This document shows, piece after piece, positions 60,458 to 64,000 of a DNA stretch of 64,000 nt. The stretch is from NCBI GenBank assembly GCA_019746975.1, contig JAIERK010000129.1, positions 62,001 through 126,000 of the forward strand, written 5' to 3'. Position 1 is the stretch's first letter. Each line of letters begins with the position of its first letter. The position numbers were made by a program, and so were the translations under genes. The notes under the pieces are model-generated. The model did not search any database. It was given only the letters and a program-made list of their open reading frames with translations, and had not been told where the DNA came from. Source of the DNA: Candidatus Obscuribacterales bacterium. Its GTDB lineage: Bacteria; Cyanobacteriota; Vampirovibrionia; Obscuribacterales; Obscuribacteraceae.

Positions 60458-61225
60458 CTAAACCGACGCAAAGCCAAATGCATTGCCGCCGCGATCAAGT
60501 ATCGACTCACACGCCAAATCCGCCTTGGCGAGCAGGACCTTCCAGTCCGCGCCATGGTTGGGGAAGCAGGCGATGCCTATCGAGGCGCGCAGGAAGAACA
60601 GATGTCCCTGGTGTTGAATAGGACATCCTTCGAAGTATTGACGCGCAGTCTCAGCGAACATGGTTGAGTTGGGTCCGTTGCACTCTGGCAGCAGAACCAT
60701 AAAACGGTCATTGCTGTAATGGCCGACAGTGTCGATGTCCGTGTCGACAACGTTGCAGAGCACTGAGTCGATGAAGGCCAACGACTGATCGTAAGCCGGC
60801 ACACCGTAGCTCGACACAACCCGCGCCAAATCGCCGAAGCCGACAATGGCCAAGGAAAATGGTCGGCTGAACTTAACACAGCGCTTCGCTTCAAGCTCAA
60901 GCGCTCGCATGCAGTCGTGGAAAGTGACGACCGCAGACTGAGGACGGGTACGAACGGTCATTGCCAAATCTGGCTGGGGGAGCGGAGCAGGAGCAGACGG
61001 CTTATCGCCTGATGTATCTTTGATGGCAGGCATACGGTAGAGTGTGGCGAGGTGTCGCTGCGACGCCTGCTGTTGCTCTTTCTTCATGAGCTCAATGTCC
61101 GGGTGATTGTCCATCGCGTCGCGATTGCGGACATTGCTTAACTGCTGGTGAAACTTGTTATCGATGATAACTGTCTCTGAAAATTTGCCGTTTTTTTCTT
61201 TGTTGTTATTAAATGGGCTGTTCAT
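60458..61225 (-). CDS. Degenerate GGDEF-domain protein, second copy
   Basis: This 255-residue protein has an N-terminal region (1-105) that is polar, Gln/Lys-rich and Pro-rich. The GGDEF-type fold begins near VTFHDCMRALELEAKRCVKF and includes SLAIVGFGDLARVVSSYGVP, ASIGIACFPNHGADWKVLLA and a terminal FGFASV-like end. The active-site motif reads SNDRF (HYSNDRFMVLLPE) instead of GGDEF, so cyclase activity is unlikely. It lies upstream of the minor pilin operon, in line with the frequent role of degenerate GGDEF proteins in controlling pili, but separated by 212 bases and its own promoter. Confidence 0.75.
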   Translation of the reverse strand: MNSPFNNNKEKNGKFSETVIIDNKFHQQLSNVRNRDAMDNHPDIELMKKEQQQASQRHLATLYRMPAIKDTSGDKPSAPAPLPQPDLAMTVRTRPQSAVVTFHDCMRALELEAKRCVKFSRPFSLAIVGFGDLARVVSSYGVPAYDQSLAFIDSVLCNVVDTDIDTVGHYSNDRFMVLLPECNGPNSTMFAETARQYFEGCPIQHQGHLFFLRASIGIACFPNHGADWKVLLAKADLACESILDRGGNAFGFASV

Positions 61226-61578
61226 GTGCGCAGCGGTTCCATACTTAAACTCTTTTTTGATATACCCAGATCGACAAATGAAATCCCGCAGAAACTAACT
61301 ATTGCAACATTTGTCGCAATCGCCATATCTCAATGCAGGTCAAAGATTTGAGACGGTCGCTCCAAAACAATGTTCCGAGGGAGCAGATCATTGGAAGAAA
61401 CGCTTTATCAGGCAACTACACTGTTGCGACTCAAACATCGGAGGCGAGTGTCACGCTCAGAACTCTAGCCACTAGACATCTCCTGAGTCAGCTGTGTCAC
61501 AGCCAGGTTTCAACGCTCGGACTCAGAACCCCAGCCATTAGAGGCTCATACAACGACGCGGTTGCTGGCCAAACGAAG
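61226..61578. other. Intergenic region with imperfect direct repeats
   Basis: A + strand frame from 61333 runs into the acetyltransferase gene and looks non-coding. CTCAGAAC...AGCCA.TAGA occurs twice (near 61456 and 61521), about 65 bases apart. No promoter or gene is convincing. Confidence 0.4.
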
Positions 61579-62151
61579 TCAAGTTCGCTGCGATGCGATG
61601 TCCATAGGAGCGATTCGATACAACACGTGCTCGAACAGCTCGTGATCCTGAGCCACCAGCGGGTGTCCGAACACTCCCGAATGACTCATTCCGATTTTTT
61701 CCATAACTCTTATGGACTTTTGATTGCTTGAAGCTGTAAATGAAACGACTTCAGGAAGTTTAACTCTCAAAAAAGCATCTCGCAAAACTTCGATGGCTCC
61801 TTCTGGTGCATAGCCCTTGCCCCAGTGAACGGGAGCAAGCCGCCACCCGATCTCGACGCACGGTGTAAAATGAGCCTGAAAACGCGGAATGCTCAGTCCG
61901 ACAAATCCGATAAACTCACCGGTTTCTCTGAGTTCTACAGCCCAGAGCCCGAAGCCCTCTCGCTCGAAGTGTGCTTCCGTCCCAGCAATGAAGGACTTAG
62001 ACTCGTCAGTGCTCAACGGACGTGGGAAATAGCGCATAACAGCCGGGTCGGCATTGAGCGTGGCGAATGGAATCGCATCCGATAAGCGCCAGCGCCGGAG
62101 TAACAATCGCTCAGTCTCAAGCCCAGCAATAATTTCGAATGCTTTTTTCAT
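61579..62151 (-). CDS. GNAT acetyltransferase, RimJ/RimL type
   Basis: This protein has 190 residues from ATG 62151; an ATG 24 bases upstream lies in less conserved sequence. It begins with the family block LETERLLLRRWRLSDAIPFA and shows MRYFPRPLSTDES, ELRETGEFIGFVGLSI and the acetyl-CoA binding region IGWRLAPVHWGKGYAPEGAI (Q/R-x-x-G-x-G/A position), then VVSFTASSNQKSIRVMEKIG. It acetylates an N-terminal or amino group with acetyl-CoA; the target is unknown. Cytoplasmic, monocistronic. Confidence 0.88.
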   Translation of the reverse strand: MKKAFEIIAGLETERLLLRRWRLSDAIPFATLNADPAVMRYFPRPLSTDESKSFIAGTEAHFEREGFGLWAVELRETGEFIGFVGLSIPRFQAHFTPCVEIGWRLAPVHWGKGYAPEGAIEVLRDAFLRVKLPEVVSFTASSNQKSIRVMEKIGMSHSGVFGHPLVAQDHELFEHVLYRIAPMDIASQRT

Positions 62152-62238
62152 CGCTAAAGCATACAATGAAACCATTGTCTGAATTTAGTTACATTTATGG
62201 TTCATACTGGTTTTATCGCTGGGAACCGAGGATTGTAA

Positions 62239-63327
62239 ATGAGTATGGGTGGACGGGAGCGCTCTGTTCGGGCTTTATTTTTTTTTGCATGCCTGATTGG
62301 CGCCGCCACATCAGCACAACCAGCTCATGCCCTCGCCGCGATGGAACAGGGTAAAGTCGAGCTTAAGTGGAAGCGCTACAACGCGGCCAAAGCACAATTT
62401 ATGCTTGAGATTCAACGAAATCCATCCAATCAAAAAGCCTACCTGTTCCTCGGTCGATGCCTCGAATACCTCAAAGATACCGAAGATGCTAAGGCCACTT
62501 ACCGAGCTTGTTACAGCGTCAATCCGTTTTCTCTGGAAGGAAAACAGGCGAAGAAATTTCTGCTCGACGTCTCCGGAAAGATGGAAGAGCGAGAACATCG
62601 TGCGGTAGACTCGCCGCAGGATGTGATAGATAGCGGTGTTCTTATTCAGAGACAATCGCTAGAACTTCAAGCTAGAAAGATCAGAGAAGCTAGAGCCTAC
62701 GAGCAAAGTCGTCGAGGCATGAGTCCGAGACGTGGTTACTACTACAGCGCCGACGGTCTGTACAACGACGGACAGCGCCGACGTGGAGAGGTCAGTAACC
62801 AGGATTTCATCAACAACAGTGGTGGTATTTACGATGCTGCCAACGAAGCCGCCAAGGCGCGCGCGTTTGGTCAAAGGCAAGCGATGAGCATTCAGGGCAC
62901 AGCTAACGCCCTAATCGAAAGACTTGGTAGAAAATCCACAGGATCAGCTCCGGCGCTTAGAGCAATCGGAACTAACCTTTATGTTCAATATTATCGCAGC
63001 TCTAACGAGGAAGAGGATAACATGCCTTTGCCTCAAGACCCACCCATGGAGCTTCGAGCCAGACAATACCGATTGGGTGATCCAGTTCCCAAGTCAAGTA
63101 AAATGGTCGGAGTATCGCCGGCAGCAAGGTCCGCACGCAACTCAGAGACTGTAAAAAGCACAATCGGACCGGAAGATGTAGCATCGAAGGCCTTATTCGA
63201 TGCTCTGACTCAACCCGAGGCAAAGCCGGAAGATGCAGTATCCAGCAACATAATAAGCGCAAAGGAGTCCCACATAGTCCGCGACAGGTCTGGCACCACG
63301 ATGGTACCACCACGATCAAACCCCTGA
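62239..63327 (+). CDS. Secreted TPR protein
   Basis: This 362-residue protein has GAGGA 7 bases before ATG 62239. The signal peptide (RALFFFACLIGAATSAQPAH) is cleaved near ALA. Two TPR units follow (residues about 35-105: EQGKVELKWKRYNAAKAQFM, KAYLFLGRCLEYLKDTEDAK), then an Arg/Gln-rich, partly disordered region (about 120-220) with YYYSADGLYNDGQRRRG, and a Pro/Ser-rich C-terminus. No enzyme motif. It is probably an envelope or periplasmic scaffold; the next gene on the same strand, 125 bases on, is also exported. Confidence 0.65.
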   Translation: MSMGGRERSVRALFFFACLIGAATSAQPAHALAAMEQGKVELKWKRYNAAKAQFMLEIQRNPSNQKAYLFLGRCLEYLKDTEDAKATYRACYSVNPFSLEGKQAKKFLLDVSGKMEEREHRAVDSPQDVIDSGVLIQRQSLELQARKIREARAYEQSRRGMSPRRGYYYSADGLYNDGQRRRGEVSNQDFINNSGGIYDAANEAAKARAFGQRQAMSIQGTANALIERLGRKSTGSAPALRAIGTNLYVQYYRSSNEEEDNMPLPQDPPMELRARQYRLGDPVPKSSKMVGVSPAARSARNSETVKSTIGPEDVASKALFDALTQPEAKPEDAVSSNIISAKESHIVRDRSGTTMVPPRSNP

Positions 63328-63452
63328 CCATTGATTCGCAAAGCGAAATAATTCATGCCTCTCAAATAGCTTCGTATTCGATACCAATAGTTTCGCTCGC
63401 AAGTCAACCAGTGATGACCACGCAGAAGATGTTATAGACAAGGAGAACAGCT

Positions 63453-64000
63453 ATGCAAGCTCGATACCGCGATTTCCCAAAAGTTGTCACTGCCTTATGC
63501 TGCCTCTTCGCTACGATACAACTACCGGGTTTTTCTCACAATACAAGTGACACTACCGGCCACATCCTTGTCGAAGGCGCCTCACCCACTGCAAGTGCCA
63601 TGACTCGTTGCATTCAAGAGCAAGGAACCGCACGCGCTTCAACGAAAACATCCTGCTGCGCAGGTAACGCCGACGAAACGAAAGCAGACTTAATCGGCGA
63701 ATACAACTCTGGCATGCTCGATCTGCCAGAGGAAGGCTGCGATCCAGTCCGGTTTCACCAAGCCCGATATTTGATTGAAAGTTGTCGAGACTACATTAAG
63801 GTAGCAAAGCCTCTTCACGAAAAAATGGAGCAACAGATTTTGATTGCAAAAACGCTTAAAGGAAAAGCAGACATGCTAATCAACAATATTCCTGCCGTTG
63901 CGCCTCCGAAACTGAAGGGACTGGCCCTACAAAGTGCTACGCAAGACTACACCAAGGATTTGCAATCATTTGTCAATCACGCAGATCAATACAAAATGAA
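63453..64000 (+). CDS. Exported Cys-containing protein (cut by window end)
   Basis: ATG 63453 has AGGAG 7 bases upstream. The frame stays open to the last base (182 codons seen). A signal peptide (VVTALCCLFATIQLPGFSHN) is followed by a region with cysteines (TRCIQEQ, KTSCCAGN, EGCDP, ESCRDY) and an alpha-helical part (PLHEKMEQQILIAKTLKGKA). No family recognised. Being partial, its length and C-terminal domain are unknown. Confidence 0.65.
   Translation, partial: MQARYRDFPKVVTALCCLFATIQLPGFSHNTSDTTGHILVEGASPTASAMTRCIQEQGTARASTKTSCCAGNADETKADLIGEYNSGMLDLPEEGCDPVRFHQARYLIESCRDYIKVAKPLHEKMEQQILIAKTLKGKADMLINNIPAVAPPKLKGLALQSATQDYTKDLQSFVNHADQYKM

Noticed and set aside
61333..61731. A 132-codon + strand frame before and across the GNAT gene
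   Set aside because: It overlaps the well-supported acetyltransferase antisense and its own part has no coding character or ribosome-binding site.

Overview
The window looks like a chromosomal segment of a non-photosynthetic relative of Cyanobacteria, most likely Vampirovibrionia ('Melainabacteria'), order Obscuribacterales. This is inferred from style, not from a marker-gene tree. The clues are several secreted WG-repeat and TPR proteins, a zinc-ribbon/TPR membrane protein, a Ser/Thr kinase fused to TPRs, HEAT-repeat proteins, minor pilins and a short principal sigma factor. There is no rRNA, tRNA, CRISPR array or intact insertion sequence.

Layout. 0-6 kb: a two-domain M16 peptidase overlapping a secreted WG/TPR protein. 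6.4-7.5 kb: an orphan DNA-binding-type protein built from the N-terminus of an IS1595-type transposase. 7.6-12 kb: a SulP transporter and a large membrane protein flanked by inverted copies of an intergenic palindrome. 12-18.6 kb: AIM24-family protein, Tex, a TPR/alpha-beta hydrolase, an Mpo1-like protein and a degenerate GGDEF protein. 18.7-22.8 kb: two TPR membrane proteins and rplJ-rplL with an L10 leader, separated from rpoBC and rplKA. 23-29 kb: a small ferredoxin-like protein, a HEAT/POTRA-like protein, a WG-repeat lipoprotein with 60-bp coding repeats, and glyS without glyQ.

29.2-37.7 kb is the most interesting region: a complete rhodopsin phototrophy cassette apart from crtE. On the + strand lie a predicted blue-light sensor (XRE helix-turn-helix plus LOV domain with the photoactive-Cys signature) and crtI. 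Convergent on the - strand runs rhodopsin -> crtB -> crtY -> blh -> two genes of unknown function. CrtB makes phytoene, CrtI makes lycopene, CrtY makes beta-carotene, Blh cleaves it to retinal, and the rhodopsin (D-T-E motif, retinal Lys215) should pump protons outward. The LOV regulator suggests that the cassette is switched by blue light, a combination I do not recognise as a described system. By eye the cluster is more AT-rich than its flanks, which would fit lateral acquisition.

38-47.6 kb: a secreted hydrolase-like protein lacking the usual serine, a TatA/B protein, a GT87-type membrane glycosyltransferase, uvrB, the principal sigma factor with a strong terminator, and two exported or HEAT-repeat proteins. 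47.9-53 kb is an eroded accessory stretch: a small gene with an in-frame stop, several tiny ORFs, a lipase-like hydrolase and a frameshifted, internally deleted type III polyketide synthase. 53-61 kb: a Cys-rich membrane protein, a TPR Ser/Thr kinase with a pentanucleotide repeat upstream, three minor pilin genes (PilV/W/X-like) and a second degenerate GGDEF protein. 61.5-64 kb: a GNAT acetyltransferase, a secreted TPR protein and a secreted protein cut by the window end.
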